DNA of 64,000 bases from CAZOZZ01 sp965247425. Its GTDB lineage: Bacteria > Acidobacteriota > Terriglobia > 20CM-2-55-15. The stretch covers positions 2,232,001-2,296,000 of the forward strand of contig OZ252023.1 of NCBI GenBank assembly GCA_965247425.1. The letters run 5' to 3'. Shown here piece after piece: positions 54,418 to 63,866 of this stretch. Position 1 is the first letter of the stretch; each line of letters begins with the position of its first letter. Made by a program: the position numbers and the translations under genes. The notes beneath the pieces are model-generated. The model was given only the letters and a program-made list of their open reading frames with translations. It did no database searches and had not been told where the DNA came from.

Positions 54418-55194
54418 ATGCTTAAGATTGAAACAGACGGTGCCGTCGCGCGGGTCACTTTCGACCGGCCCGAGGTCCACAATGCCTTCAATGACGAACT
54501 CATCCCCCAGGTCACCGAAACGTTCGACGAGTTGGGCGCGCGCGACGAGATTCGAGCCATCGTCCTGGCAGGGAACGGGAAATCATTTTGCGCCGGCGGT
54601 GACCTCAACTGGATGAAGCGGATGGTCGATTATACGTTTGAAGAAAACGTGGCCGACGCGACCCGGATGGCGGGCATGTTTCGATCCATCGCTTCCTGTC
54701 CGAAACCGGTCATCGGCCGGGTTCATGGCGCGGCGCTCGGAGGCGGGGCGGGGGTGGTCGCAGCCGTAGATATCGCGGTAGCCGTCGAATCGGCGAGGTT
54801 TGGATTCACCGAAGTCAAACTGGGGATCATCCCAGGGGTCATCTCGGCTTTCGTAGTCGCAAGGATCGGAGCCGGACGGGCCAGGGAGTTCTTCACCACC
54901 GGCGAACGTTTTACCGCCGACGTCGCCCACAGCATCGGCCTGGTCCATCAGGTCGTCGCTGACGATGCGGCGCTCGATGCCATGATCGAGTCCAAGATCG
55001 AACAGATTTTCACTGCCGCCCCGGGTGCGATCGCCGAAACCAAGCTGCTGATTTCCGAGGTCAGCCGACGGCCTCTGGACTCGGCAATCGAGTATGCCGC
55101 CGAAGCGATAGCGCGGGCTCGATCGAGTCCGGAGGGACAGGCGGGAATGAAAGCTTTCTTATCCCGGGAAAAACCGCCATGGGTGCAGAAATGA
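54418..55194 (+). CDS. liuC: Methylglutaconyl-CoA hydratase (LiuC-like crotonase)
   Basis: Hydrates 3-methylglutaconyl-CoA to HMG-CoA. The protein is 258 residues, normal length. The oxyanion turn GNGKSFCAGGDLNWMKR and the helix ALGGGAGVVAAVDIAVAV are present; the Glu of FTEVKLGIIPGVISAFVV is kept, while the other crotonase Glu is an Ala/Gly-type residue as in the LiuC branch. Context is decisive: carboxylase genes on both sides and HMG-CoA lyase downstream. The biotin carboxylase gene starts within its last codons (ATGA at 55191). Confidence 0.88.
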   Translation: MLKIETDGAVARVTFDRPEVHNAFNDELIPQVTETFDELGARDEIRAIVLAGNGKSFCAGGDLNWMKRMVDYTFEENVADATRMAGMFRSIASCPKPVIGRVHGAALGGGAGVVAAVDIAVAVESARFGFTEVKLGIIPGVISAFVVARIGAGRAREFFTTGERFTADVAHSIGLVHQVVADDAALDAMIESKIEQIFTAAPGAIAETKLLISEVSRRPLDSAIEYAAEAIARARSSPEGQAGMKAFLSREKPPWVQK

Positions 55195-56630
55195 TCCAAC
55201 GGGTGCTGGTCGCAAATCGGGGCGAGATCGCGATCCGTATTTTTCACACCCTTCGAGAAATGGGAATCGCTACGGTGGCCGTGTTTACCGACGAGGACGA
55301 AGCAGCCCTTCACGCCCGGTCCGCCGATCAGGCCTACCACGTCGGGAACTATCTGGACGTCGAATCAGTGGTCGACGCCGCGCGGATGACCCATGCCGAC
55401 GCCATCCATCCCGGCTATGGCTTTCTCGCGGAAAACGCCGCATTCGCCAAGGCGGTGGTCGGAGCCGGCCTGATCCTGATCGGCCCCCGGGAAGGCACGA
55501 TTCGTTCCATGGGCGACAAGCTCGAAGCGAAACAGATGATGAAGGATGCAGGGGTTCCGACACTTCCGACATGGGAGAGTGCTCCGCCCGCAGACCAGTT
55601 CCCGGTAATTGTAAAGGCGGTCGGTGGCGGTGGCGGCAAGGGTATGCGCCGGGTCGAGACCTCGGATGAACTCGATCATGCCTTGGAAGCGGCGGCCAGG
55701 GAGTCCGGAAAGGCGTTCGGCGACGACCGGGTCTTCATTGAAAAGTACATTGAGAAACCGCGCCACGTGGAAATTCAGATACTTGGGGATTCCCACGGCA
55801 ACTACGTCCATCTGTTTGAACGCGAGTGCTCCATCCAGCGCCGTCATCAGAAGATCATCGAGGAGACCCCATCTCCTGCGATCGATCCCGAAAAGCGGGA
55901 GGCCATGGGTGCGGCCGCGGTGGCCGCCGCAAGGGCCGTCGGCTATCTGGGCGCCGGTACGGTCGAGTTCATCCTGGACCGGGCCGGCGATTTTTGCTTT
56001 CTCGAAATGAACACGCGGCTCCAGGTTGAACATCCCGTAACCGAGTGGACCACTGGAACCGACCTGGTGCGTGAACAGATCCGTATCTCCGACGGCGATC
56101 GAATCAGTTTCACTCAGGAAGACCTCCGTCAGACGGGCCACTCGATCGAATGCCGCATCTACGCGGAGGATCCCGAAAACGAATTCCGGCCGGCCACCGG
56201 AAGTGTCGAAGTCTATCGGCCTCCCGACGGACCCGGCATCCGCCTCGACAGTGGTATCGAAGAAGGGTCTGTCATCGGCTTCCAATACGATCCTCTGCTT
56301 GCCAAGCTGATCACGTGGGGCCCGGATCGGGATGCGTCCATTGCGCGAATGGTGCGGGCGCTCCATGATTTCGTTCTTCTTGGAGTACGGAACAACATTG
56401 ATTTCCTCGGCAGGGTCGTCCGGAGTCCCGCTTTTCGGGCGGGCGACATCGACACGCAGTTTCTCGAACGCCATTCCGAGTTCAGCGAACCAGAACCGGA
56501 GCGAATTCCCGTCGAAGCCCTGGTCGCAGCATCGGTCGGAACTTCGGGGGGTCGATCCAGAGCGGGAACGTCCACGAGCCCGGCTTTCGCCGATGTATGG
56601 CAAACACGCGAGTCCTGGCGAAACACATGA
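55191..56630 (+). CDS. Biotin carboxylase half of methylcrotonyl-CoA carboxylase alpha
   Basis: ATP-dependent biotin carboxylase of 479 residues. ATG 55191 overlaps the LiuC stop as ATGA; an ATG at 55179 would only add four residues. Marks: VLVANRGEIAIRIFHTLRE, the ATP-binding loop VGGGGGKGMRRV, RECSIQRRHQKIIEE-type active-site stretch (ECSIQRRHQK), FLEMNTRLQVEHPVTE. In MCC alpha the biotin carrier domain usually follows in one chain; here it is a separate gene that starts 4 bp before this stop. Confidence 0.92.
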   Translation: MIQRVLVANRGEIAIRIFHTLREMGIATVAVFTDEDEAALHARSADQAYHVGNYLDVESVVDAARMTHADAIHPGYGFLAENAAFAKAVVGAGLILIGPREGTIRSMGDKLEAKQMMKDAGVPTLPTWESAPPADQFPVIVKAVGGGGGKGMRRVETSDELDHALEAAARESGKAFGDDRVFIEKYIEKPRHVEIQILGDSHGNYVHLFERECSIQRRHQKIIEETPSPAIDPEKREAMGAAAVAAARAVGYLGAGTVEFILDRAGDFCFLEMNTRLQVEHPVTEWTTGTDLVREQIRISDGDRISFTQEDLRQTGHSIECRIYAEDPENEFRPATGSVEVYRPPDGPGIRLDSGIEEGSVIGFQYDPLLAKLITWGPDRDASIARMVRALHDFVLLGVRNNIDFLGRVVRSPAFRAGDIDTQFLERHSEFSEPEPERIPVEALVAASVGTSGGRSRAGTSTSPAFADVWQTRESWRNT

Positions 56631-57121
56631 TCTCTAGAGAATTGCATTGGAGATTCGAGGGTGAGGACGTCACCGTCCGCTTGAACGGTGATCGTGACGG
56701 CGGCACCTTCGAATTGGACGGGAACCCGGTGCCCTACCTCGTGCGCGCCCAGAGCCCGAGAGGCGGATCCATCGAAATTCACGGTCGGGTCCATCCCTTC
56801 TTCATGGTCCGAAATCGACACGAAGTCGCGATCTGGATCGGCGGCCGGACCTACCGCCTGGAAAACCTCGAACACGATCGCTCGGCTCACGCCGCACCTC
56901 TGGCGAGCGGGGAAATCCGGGCACAGATGCCGGGCAAGATCGTTCGCGTCGAAGTTTCGACCGGAGACGCCGTGGAGGAGGGTCAGGCGCTTTTGATCAT
57001 GGAATCCATGAAAATGGAGACCACTCTGTATTCACCCTGCAACGGAAAGGTTCAGAGCCTCGAATGCCAGGCCGATCAGGCTGTGGAAATGGGTGAGCTC
57101 CTGATGGTCCTGGAGGACTGA
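56627..57121 (+). CDS. Biotin carboxyl carrier protein of the methylcrotonyl-CoA carboxylase
   Basis: Protein of 164 residues from ATG 56627, overlapping the biotin carboxylase stop as ATGA. The C-terminal biotinyl domain has Lys129 in MESMKMETTL, which is the site of biotin attachment. The N-terminal 90 residues (RFEGEDVTVRLNGDRDGGTFELDG in parts) look like the BT domain that links carboxylase and carrier in normal MCC alpha. It follows the BC gene directly, so the two together replace one MccA chain. Confidence 0.9.
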   Translation: MISRELHWRFEGEDVTVRLNGDRDGGTFELDGNPVPYLVRAQSPRGGSIEIHGRVHPFFMVRNRHEVAIWIGGRTYRLENLEHDRSAHAAPLASGEIRAQMPGKIVRVEVSTGDAVEEGQALLIMESMKMETTLYSPCNGKVQSLECQADQAVEMGELLMVLED

Positions 57122-57123
57122 GG

Positions 57124-58035
57124 ATGACAGGTTTACCCGGCTCGGTTCGGATCGTGGAAGTAGGGCCGCGGGACGGCCTGCAGAACGAGTCCAACGTCAT
57201 TCCGACCCCCGAGAAGGCCGAGTTCATCAGACTTCTGGCTGATGCGGGCCTGGGCGACATCGAGGTCGCTTCGTTCGTTCATCCCAAATGGGTGCCCCAA
57301 CTCGCAGACGCCAGTGATCTGGTGCAGGTTCTGGAGAAAGCCGAGGGAGTCCGCTACTCGGCCCTGGTTCCCAACATGCGCGGCCTGGAACGGGCAATCG
57401 AAACCGGGATCACCCGAATCGCGGTGTTCACGGCGGCATCGGAAACATTCAATCGGAAGAACATCAACATGGGGATCAAAGAATCCCTGGACGTGTTCCG
57501 TCCTGTGGTCGCGGCGGCGCTGGAAGACGACATTTCAGTACGTGGTTACGTCTCGACTTGCTGGGTTTGTCCCTACGAGGGACAGGTACCCAAGGAGAGG
57601 GTCGCCGAAACCGTCGAGGCATTGTTTGATCTCGGCGTCGATGAAGTCTCCGTCGGCGACACGATCGGCGGCGCAACACCGAAGGATGTGGAGGTGACGC
57701 TCGAGCATCTGTTTTCGAACGTTCCTCCCGGCAAGCTCGCCATGCACTTTCACGACACCTACGGCATGGCGGTCGCCAACGTATACCAGGCACTCCGAAT
57801 GGGCATCACGGTCTTCGACAGCTCGGCCGGCGGCCTGGGCGGCTGCCCGTACGCGCCCGGCGCTCTCGGAAACGTCGCGACGGAGGATCTGTTGTACCTG
57901 TTCGACCGGCTCGGTATCCAAACAGGCGTCCGTCTGAGCGGGATCCGTCACGCATCTGAATTCATTGGACGAGCTCTGGGCCGCGAACTTCCATCAAGGG
58001 TTCTGAAAACATCGGTTGGCAAGGAAGTCAACTGA
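57124..58035 (+). CDS. liuE: Hydroxymethylglutaryl-CoA lyase
   Basis: Splits HMG-CoA to acetyl-CoA and acetoacetate, the last step of leucine breakdown. The protein is 303 residues. Marks: IVEVGPRDGLQNE with the catalytic Arg and Asp, SFVHPKWVPQLAD, the metal-site HFHDTYG and the Cys loop GGLGGCPYAPGALGNVATED. It starts 2 bp after the biotin carrier stop. The thioesterase gene begins in the stop codon (TGATG), so translation is coupled. Confidence 0.95.
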   Translation: MTGLPGSVRIVEVGPRDGLQNESNVIPTPEKAEFIRLLADAGLGDIEVASFVHPKWVPQLADASDLVQVLEKAEGVRYSALVPNMRGLERAIETGITRIAVFTAASETFNRKNINMGIKESLDVFRPVVAAALEDDISVRGYVSTCWVCPYEGQVPKERVAETVEALFDLGVDEVSVGDTIGGATPKDVEVTLEHLFSNVPPGKLAMHFHDTYGMAVANVYQALRMGITVFDSSAGGLGGCPYAPGALGNVATEDLLYLFDRLGIQTGVRLSGIRHASEFIGRALGRELPSRVLKTSVGKEVN

Positions 58036-58493
58036 TGCCACAGTTTTCTGAATCTCGATTCCGGGTTCGTTATGCGGAAACGGATCAGATGGGTATCGTG
58101 TATTACGCAAACTATCTGGTCTGGATGGAAATCGGCCGGACGGACCTCTGCAGGGCTTCGGGATTCAGCTATCACGATCTCGAACGGGAAGGAGGCGTCT
58201 CGATCGCCGTGGCCCGGGCCGAATGCCGCTACCAGGCTCCGGCACGGTATGACGACGAGATCCTGGTCCGCACTTCGCTCGAACGCCTGCGAAGTAGAAC
58301 AATGACATTCAGCTACCAGATCGACAACGCGTCCACCAGAAAACGGCTGGCTGAAGGCCGGACCACCCATGTCACGGTGGGCACCGACGGCAAGCCCAAA
58401 AGGTTGCCGGAGCGCTACTTGGGGTTGCTGGCAGCTTTTGGAAAGGAGGGAGTGCCCTCCGGCACTGACCACTTGAAGGAAAAAGCCTTATGA
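58035..58493 (+). CDS. YbgC-type acyl-CoA thioesterase (hotdog fold)
   Basis: Protein of 152 residues. The hotdog signature YAETDQMGIVYYANYLVWME carries the catalytic Asp of 4-hydroxybenzoyl-CoA-type thioesterases. In this operon it could release CoA from intermediates that accumulate; the specific substrate is unknown. Its ATG overlaps the stop of the HMG-CoA lyase gene (TGATG). The aminotransferase starts 37 bp later. Confidence 0.88.
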   Translation: MPQFSESRFRVRYAETDQMGIVYYANYLVWMEIGRTDLCRASGFSYHDLEREGGVSIAVARAECRYQAPARYDDEILVRTSLERLRSRTMTFSYQIDNASTRKRLAEGRTTHVTVGTDGKPKRLPERYLGLLAAFGKEGVPSGTDHLKEKAL

Positions 58494-58530
58494 TAGGGCC
58501 GACCACAATCCATCACTCGAGATAAATAAC

Positions 58531-59694
58531 ATGCGCTTATCCAAACATGCGGTTGGAGCGAAAGACTCACTGATACGCCAGATGTCGCTCGTTGCGGATC
58601 AGGTGGACAACCCGTACAAGCTGTACTTCGGGGAGTCCGACATGGCAACGCCCGAGTTCATATGCCGGGCGGCCTACGAAGCACTTCAGGCGGGCCATAC
58701 CTTTTACACCCCAACGCCCGGCGTCGACGAACTGCGCGAGGCGATCGCCGCGAAGTTCAAAGAAGTCCACAACGTCGAATACAGCCCGGCCCAGGTGGTG
58801 TGTGCCGCCGGCGCAGTCAACGTGATCTTTCTGACGATCCGTTCGCTCATCGATCCGTCCGACAACGTCGTCATCATCGAACCGACCTGGCCCGTCTTCG
58901 CCTCGATCACGACCCTGATGGGAGCCGAGGCACGAACGGTCCCGCTCGCCACATCCGGTGGCGAGTTCGTCCTCGATCTGGACCGCCTTCGTGCCGCCAT
59001 CGACTCTCGCACACGGATGATGATCATCAACAGCCCGGGCAATCCGACCGGTTGGATGATCCGTCGTGAGGAACAGGAAGCGGTCTGGGAGATGGCGCTC
59101 GAGCATGATTTCGTCATCTTGAGCGACGAGGTCTACGACCGGATCGTTTTCGATCAGGCTGCCGCTCCGACTTTCGCCGCCGTCGCGACCGACACCGAAC
59201 ACCTTGTGGTCGTCAACAGTTTCTCGAAGACCTACAACATGACAGGCTGGCGCCTCGGCTACGCGCTGGCGAGCGAGGAACTGGTCAACCTGATAGCCAA
59301 ACTCGAGGAGTTCGTCATATCGAATTCTCCGGCCATGGCGCAGCAGGCAGGCATCACCGCGCTGCGGGATGGAGAATCCTACGTCGAGGAGATTCGCGAA
59401 AAGTACACCACGCGCCGGCAGGTCGCCATCGAGGGACTTCAGGCAATCCCCCAGGTGTCGCTGCCTATCCCGGCCGGTGGGTTCTACGCCTTTCCGAAAC
59501 TTGAAGGGCTTCGCGACTCCTTTGGCTTTGCCAAGAAGTTGTTGCTTGAGGCTCGCGTCGGAATGGCACCAGGCATCGCGTTCGGCGAAAGCGGTGAGGG
59601 TTACATGCGCATGTGTTTCGCTGCTTCCGAGGAGGTCCTGGTGCCGGCGCTCGCGAATTTCAAGACGTTCATCGAACAGAATCTGTGCGACTGA
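58531..59694 (+). CDS. Class I PLP-dependent aminotransferase
   Basis: Protein of 387 residues. Fold-type I marks: INSPGNPTG with Asn171, LSDEVYDR with Asp199 and Tyr202, and the PLP-binding Lys233 in NSFSKTYNMTGWRLGY. It resembles aspartate/aromatic-type aminotransferases (AspC-like), rather than the branched-chain IlvE type (fold IV), so a direct role in leucine deamination is not certain. It lies in the acyl-CoA operon; the CoA-transferase gene begins inside its last codons. Substrate not determinable. Confidence 0.9.
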   Translation: MRLSKHAVGAKDSLIRQMSLVADQVDNPYKLYFGESDMATPEFICRAAYEALQAGHTFYTPTPGVDELREAIAAKFKEVHNVEYSPAQVVCAAGAVNVIFLTIRSLIDPSDNVVIIEPTWPVFASITTLMGAEARTVPLATSGGEFVLDLDRLRAAIDSRTRMMIINSPGNPTGWMIRREEQEAVWEMALEHDFVILSDEVYDRIVFDQAAAPTFAAVATDTEHLVVVNSFSKTYNMTGWRLGYALASEELVNLIAKLEEFVISNSPAMAQQAGITALRDGESYVEEIREKYTTRRQVAIEGLQAIPQVSLPIPAGGFYAFPKLEGLRDSFGFAKKLLLEARVGMAPGIAFGESGEGYMRMCFAASEEVLVPALANFKTFIEQNLCD

Positions 59695-60701
59695 CCATCC
59701 TCGACCTGACCCGACTTCTCCCGGGGGGCTATGCCACACACCTGCTCCGGGAGATGGGAGCCCGGGTGATCAAGGTCGAGGATCCCGGGGCCGGTGACTA
59801 CCTCCGAACGTTTCCCTTCCCCCTAGACGACGGCATGAGCGTCTACTTCCACGCGATCAATCGAGGTAAGGAAAGCATCATAATCGACTTAAAAACCTCG
59901 CCCGAAACGCTTCTGGATCTGTCCGAACACGCCGATGTCCTGATCGAAGGGTTTCGCCCCGGTGTCATGGAGCGGCTGGGTGTCGGATACGCCGCTATCG
60001 CCCGGCGAAATCCACGGATCGTCTACTGTTCCCTCACCGGCTACGGGCCGGAGGGCGAATACCGGGATCGCCCGGGACACGACATCAACTATCTCAGCCT
60101 GACCGGATTGATCGACCTTGGTCGGGGACAGGACGGTCGGCCGGCGATGCCGGCCCTGCAAGTCGCAGACGTCGCATCCGGTTCCCTCTTTGCGGTCACA
60201 CGAATCCTGGCCGCGGTGATCGAACGGAACGAAACAGACGTCGGGCGCCACGTCTCCGTGTCGATGCTCGACGGGACGACGTCGATGATGTCCTTCACTG
60301 CAGCCCCTGCGGCGATCGCGGGTCAGCCGACCAGTTGGGCCGATCTGATGCTCAACGGGCAGGTCGCCTGTTACAACCTCTACCCCACATCCGACGACCG
60401 GTGGATCTCGGTCGGAAACCTCGAAAAGAAGTTCTGGACGACGTTCTGCCAGGTCCTCGATCAACCGGAATGGATCCCCAGCCAATTCGATCGCACCCAG
60501 GAATTCCGCCAGAAAGTATCGAACGTCCTGGCCAAACACCCCCTGGCCCACTGGATCGAAGTGTTCGCCGGAAAGGACACCTGCGTCGAACCGGTCCGAA
60601 CGCTGGACGAAGCCGTCGCCAGAGGCCTGTTCAAATACCCCGAAAACCCCGCCCCCGAACACGGACAACACACCGACCGCATCCTCTCCGAGTTCCTCTA
60701 A
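59685..60701 (+). CDS. CaiB/BaiF-family CoA transferase (possibly racemase-like)
   Basis: Protein of 338 residues from GTG 59685, overlapping the aminotransferase by 10 bp; the open frame continues upstream over that gene as shadow. Class III CoA-transferase marks: ILDLTRLLPGGYATHLLREMGARVIKVEDP-type opening (seen in parts), the GFRPGVMERLGVGY stretch and GHDINYLSLTG with the conserved Asp. The length and LDLTRLLPG opening suggest the alpha-methylacyl-CoA racemase branch, which would fit branched acyl-CoA breakdown. Last gene of the operon; a hairpin repeat follows. Confidence 0.82.
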   Translation: MRLTILDLTRLLPGGYATHLLREMGARVIKVEDPGAGDYLRTFPFPLDDGMSVYFHAINRGKESIIIDLKTSPETLLDLSEHADVLIEGFRPGVMERLGVGYAAIARRNPRIVYCSLTGYGPEGEYRDRPGHDINYLSLTGLIDLGRGQDGRPAMPALQVADVASGSLFAVTRILAAVIERNETDVGRHVSVSMLDGTTSMMSFTAAPAAIAGQPTSWADLMLNGQVACYNLYPTSDDRWISVGNLEKKFWTTFCQVLDQPEWIPSQFDRTQEFRQKVSNVLAKHPLAHWIEVFAGKDTCVEPVRTLDEAVARGLFKYPENPAPEHGQHTDRILSEFL

Positions 60702-60778
60702 TTCGGGGACGGAGGGACAACTCCGTAACTGCCTCTAAAACAGCAACTTAATGAAGTCCATCTTCCTCCGTCCCCGAA
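60702..60778. repeat. Inverted repeat after the acyl-CoA operon
   Basis: TTCGGGGACGGAGG (60702-60715) and its exact complement CCTCCGTCCCCGAA (60765-60778), 49 nt apart. It could act as a terminator for the operon or be an intergenic repeat. The remaining stretch to 60943 has no gene. Confidence 0.65.
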
Positions 60779-60927
60779 ATAGGGACTCTTCTGGGCTTCG
60801 TGTCCTTCGTGTTTGCGTGGTGAATGTCACATTCGGTTGTCGTGCGGGGACGCCACGGGACAGGAGAGAACGGCTGTCCGGTACCTGTCAGAATTCCCTT
60901 TCTGCCATGACAACGCCCTTTCTGGGC

Positions 60928-60933
60928 TATAAT
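60928..60933 (+). promoter_or_regulatory. Candidate -10 box directly before the PBP gene
   Basis: TATAAT ends ten bases before ATG 60944. No good -35 box at 17 bp; ATGACA at 60907-60912 is at 15. If used, the transcript would be nearly leaderless, as for imuA. Confidence 0.45.
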
Positions 60934-60943
60934 TGTCGGACTT

Positions 60944-63685
60944 ATGAAGAAGCGGAAGCGCAAGGCCAAAACCCTCAAGCGGGTCTTGCGGTCACCATAC
61001 TTCAAGGTGTTTGCGGCGCTGGTTCTGATCGCCTCCATCGGGGCCGGAACCGTGTTCATGCACTACTACAACATTTACTCCACGATCATCGATCGGCGGC
61101 TGTCCGGTGAAGTGTTCAAGCACACCGCGAAGATCTACGCCACACCCTACATCGTGTATCCGGGCCAGGAAATTACGCCGGATGAAGTGTTGCTACGCAT
61201 CCGGCGGGCCGGCCTGGAAGTGACCGAAAGCACTCCATTCGAAGATGGCGTCTATCAGCTTCTGGGCGAGGCGACAAGACGCCAGATCATCCTATCTCCG
61301 GAGAACGGGGACGATTTCCGACTGGAATTCAACGAGGGCGTTCTCGAAAAAGTCATCGAGGTTCGGTCGGGTTTTGATCTGCTCGAGGCTGCACTGCCAC
61401 CCGAGCTGGTCACCAGCCTCTTTGACGACACCCGGACCAAGCGGCGGCTGGTTGAATTCGAACAGATCCCGCCCCACTTGAGCGACGCGCTGGTGGCTTC
61501 GGAAGACCAGCGCTTCTACAGACATTTCGGTATCGACCTGATCCGTGGCGCCGGTGCGTTCGTCGCCAACCTGAGAGGCCAGCAGCTCCAGGGCGCCAGC
61601 ACGCTGACCATGCAACTGGCCGGAAGCTTTTTTCTGAACAGACGAGTGCGCGACTGGAGCCGGAAGGCGCCGGAAATCTTCATTGCACTGCTACTCGAAA
61701 CGCGGTTGACCAAAGATGAGATCCTGACCATGTATGCCAACGAGATCTATCTCGGTCAGCGCGGCTCATTCGCCATCAATGGGTTCGGCGAAGCGGCGGC
61801 CGCCTACTTTGGCAAGGATATTTCGGATCTGACGCTTTCCGAATCGGCAACGCTGGTCGGAATCGTGCCCGCGCCGAACTCCTACTCGCCCCGGAAAAAC
61901 CTGGAGCGATCGATCGAGCGCAGGAACATCGTGATCCAGTCCATGTACGAACTGGACATGATCAACATGACCCAGCTGGCCGAGGCTCGTGAATCCGAAC
62001 TGGAACTGGCCGAAATGACCATTGACGCGACCGACGCACCGTACACGGTCGACTACATCCGGGAGCAACTGCTCTCGGACTTCTCCGAAGAACAGCTCCT
62101 CAACGATCGGCTCAAGGTTTACTCGACGCTCGACCCGGACCTGCAGGCCGCGGCTGTCGACGCGGTGGCACTGGGCATCGAGAACGCCGACAACCTGCTC
62201 GACACCATGTATGGCGAGGAAGATCGGCCGCCGGTTCAGGCTTCCCTGATCGTGCTCGACCCACACACGGGCGCCATCAAAGCGATGGTCGGGGGCCGCG
62301 ACTACCGATCGAGTCAATACAACCGCGTCACCGAGGCCTTCCGGCAGCCAGGATCAATTTTCAAGCCCTTCGTTTACGCGGCCGCCTTCGAAACGGTGTG
62401 GGATCCGATTGTCGACGAAGAGGATATCCCCGATGAGGATTCCGAAGGCGTCACCGGGGACGAAACCCTGACTCCGACGTTGACTCGTACTGCCTTCGGG
62501 CAAGCTCGGCCTGGTCAGCAAGGGCGCCGGCGCCCCGAACCAGACGAGCAGGCCCAGCGCGACGAACTCGAAGGTGAAGCAGAAGAGCCGACCATCCCGC
62601 TGACCATGGCAGAGCTCATGGAACGTATCAAGGAGCTCGAAGAAGAAGAGGCCGACGGCCTGTTATCAGACCTCGAAGACCTGGAACTCGATCAGATCCC
62701 GGTGTATGAGGAACGTGGCACGCTCGGCCGTGCGACCCTGATCACCCCGTTGACCACGATCATGGACGAGGCGACCGTCTTCTTTTACGAGGACGACAAG
62801 TTCTACCGGCCCAACAACTATAAGGACGTCTTCCACGGGATGATCACGGTTCGCGAGGCTCTGCAGCGTTCCTGGAACGTGCCCACGGTCAAAGTCGCCC
62901 AACGAATCGGCTACCAGCGCGTGGCGGACCTGGCCCACCGGATCGGTCTGAATGCCGACATCCGGCCTTTCCCGTCCATCGCACTCGGCGCCTTCGAAAT
63001 AACTTCCATCGAAATGGCCGGCGCTTACACGGCCTTCGCCAACGAAGGCGTCCGCGTGGAGCCCAATGCGATACACCGCATCGTCGACGATGAGGGCACC
63101 GTGTTGAGAAGCTTCGAGATGGAGTCGCGGGAAGTCCTCCGACCGGAAATGGCCTACCTGATGACACACCTCCTCCAGGGTGTCATCAACCACGGCACCG
63201 GCGCCGGGGTCCGAGCCCGCGGCTTCACGCTCCCGGCGGCCGGAAAGACGGGAACCGACAGTGACGGGTGGTTCGCCGGATACACCAAGAACCTGCTGGC
63301 CATCGCATGGGTGGGTTTTGACGACAACCGCGAGCTCAACCTCGAGGGCAGCCAGTCGGCCCTGCCGATCTGGACCGCTTTCATGCTGAAGGCCAGTGAG
63401 CTTTACCCTGTCCGCGATCCGGAGGATCCGTCCGAAACTCAATTCTTCGACCCACCGGGTGTCGAAGTCGTTTATATCGACGAGGACACCGGATCACTGG
63501 CAACGCCGTATTGTGAAAACCGGCGTCAGCAGGCATTCATCTACGGCACCGCGCCGACCACCTACTGCCCGATTCACTCTTTCACCCGCCGTTTCTTCCT
63601 GAGCGAGCTTCAGAACTGGCGGAGCCGTCCCGAGGCGTTCCAACTTCCACCAGCGTTCGCAGTGTCTGCCATTTCCGTTCACTGA
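60944..63685 (+). CDS. Bifunctional penicillin-binding protein 1 (1B-like) with acidic insert
   Basis: Peptidoglycan glycosyltransferase and transpeptidase, 913 residues. A membrane anchor (about 21-40) precedes a UB2H-like region, then the glycosyltransferase domain with Glu187 in ASEDQRFYRHFG and QGASTLTMQL. The transpeptidase has SxxK Ser471-Lys474 (PGSIFKPFVY), SxN Ser643-Asn645 and KTG 768-770. Between SxxK and SxN lies an inserted acidic, Glu/Asp-rich and Arg/Pro-containing stretch of roughly 100 residues (about 491-605) that such proteins normally lack. The C-terminus has two Cys (TPYCENRR and TYCPIHS). The HhH gene overlaps its 3' end on the other strand. Confidence 0.92.
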   Translation: MKKRKRKAKTLKRVLRSPYFKVFAALVLIASIGAGTVFMHYYNIYSTIIDRRLSGEVFKHTAKIYATPYIVYPGQEITPDEVLLRIRRAGLEVTESTPFEDGVYQLLGEATRRQIILSPENGDDFRLEFNEGVLEKVIEVRSGFDLLEAALPPELVTSLFDDTRTKRRLVEFEQIPPHLSDALVASEDQRFYRHFGIDLIRGAGAFVANLRGQQLQGASTLTMQLAGSFFLNRRVRDWSRKAPEIFIALLLETRLTKDEILTMYANEIYLGQRGSFAINGFGEAAAAYFGKDISDLTLSESATLVGIVPAPNSYSPRKNLERSIERRNIVIQSMYELDMINMTQLAEARESELELAEMTIDATDAPYTVDYIREQLLSDFSEEQLLNDRLKVYSTLDPDLQAAAVDAVALGIENADNLLDTMYGEEDRPPVQASLIVLDPHTGAIKAMVGGRDYRSSQYNRVTEAFRQPGSIFKPFVYAAAFETVWDPIVDEEDIPDEDSEGVTGDETLTPTLTRTAFGQARPGQQGRRRPEPDEQAQRDELEGEAEEPTIPLTMAELMERIKELEEEEADGLLSDLEDLELDQIPVYEERGTLGRATLITPLTTIMDEATVFFYEDDKFYRPNNYKDVFHGMITVREALQRSWNVPTVKVAQRIGYQRVADLAHRIGLNADIRPFPSIALGAFEITSIEMAGAYTAFANEGVRVEPNAIHRIVDDEGTVLRSFEMESREVLRPEMAYLMTHLLQGVINHGTGAGVRARGFTLPAAGKTGTDSDGWFAGYTKNLLAIAWVGFDDNRELNLEGSQSALPIWTAFMLKASELYPVRDPEDPSETQFFDPPGVEVVYIDEDTGSLATPYCENRRQQAFIYGTAPTTYCPIHSFTRRFFLSELQNWRSRPEAFQLPPAFAVSAISVH

Positions 63686-63866
63686 TCCCCGGCACCGCCA
63701 GCAGTTCTTCCACCCTCCGGAAACCGCCTCTCTTTTCTCTGAACTCGACGATCCGTTGCGCCAGAACCGGGCCGATTCCGGGAAGAGCGTCGAGTTGTTG
63801 GATGGTGGCGGTGTTGAGATTCAATGCAAGAAGGGCAAAGGAAAAGAATCGAAGGGAGTTTTTCAC
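63582..63866 (-). CDS. ComEA-like helix-hairpin-helix protein
   Basis: Protein of 94 residues from GTG 63866: a short hydrophobic leader (FFSFALLALNLN) and the two HhH motifs IQQLDALPGIGPVLAQRIVEF and VEELLAVPGISERKWQTLRTL in parts. Such exported proteins bind DNA, for uptake or other use; ComEA in competent bacteria is the model, but no other competence genes are near. The last 104 bp lie over the 3' end of the PBP gene, antisense. The CGCAGAG repeat touches its start, so the start could be a little different. Confidence 0.75.
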   Translation of the reverse strand: MKNSLRFFSFALLALNLNTATIQQLDALPGIGPVLAQRIVEFREKRGGFRRVEELLAVPGISERKWQTLRTLVEVGTPRDGSASSEARSGRNGG

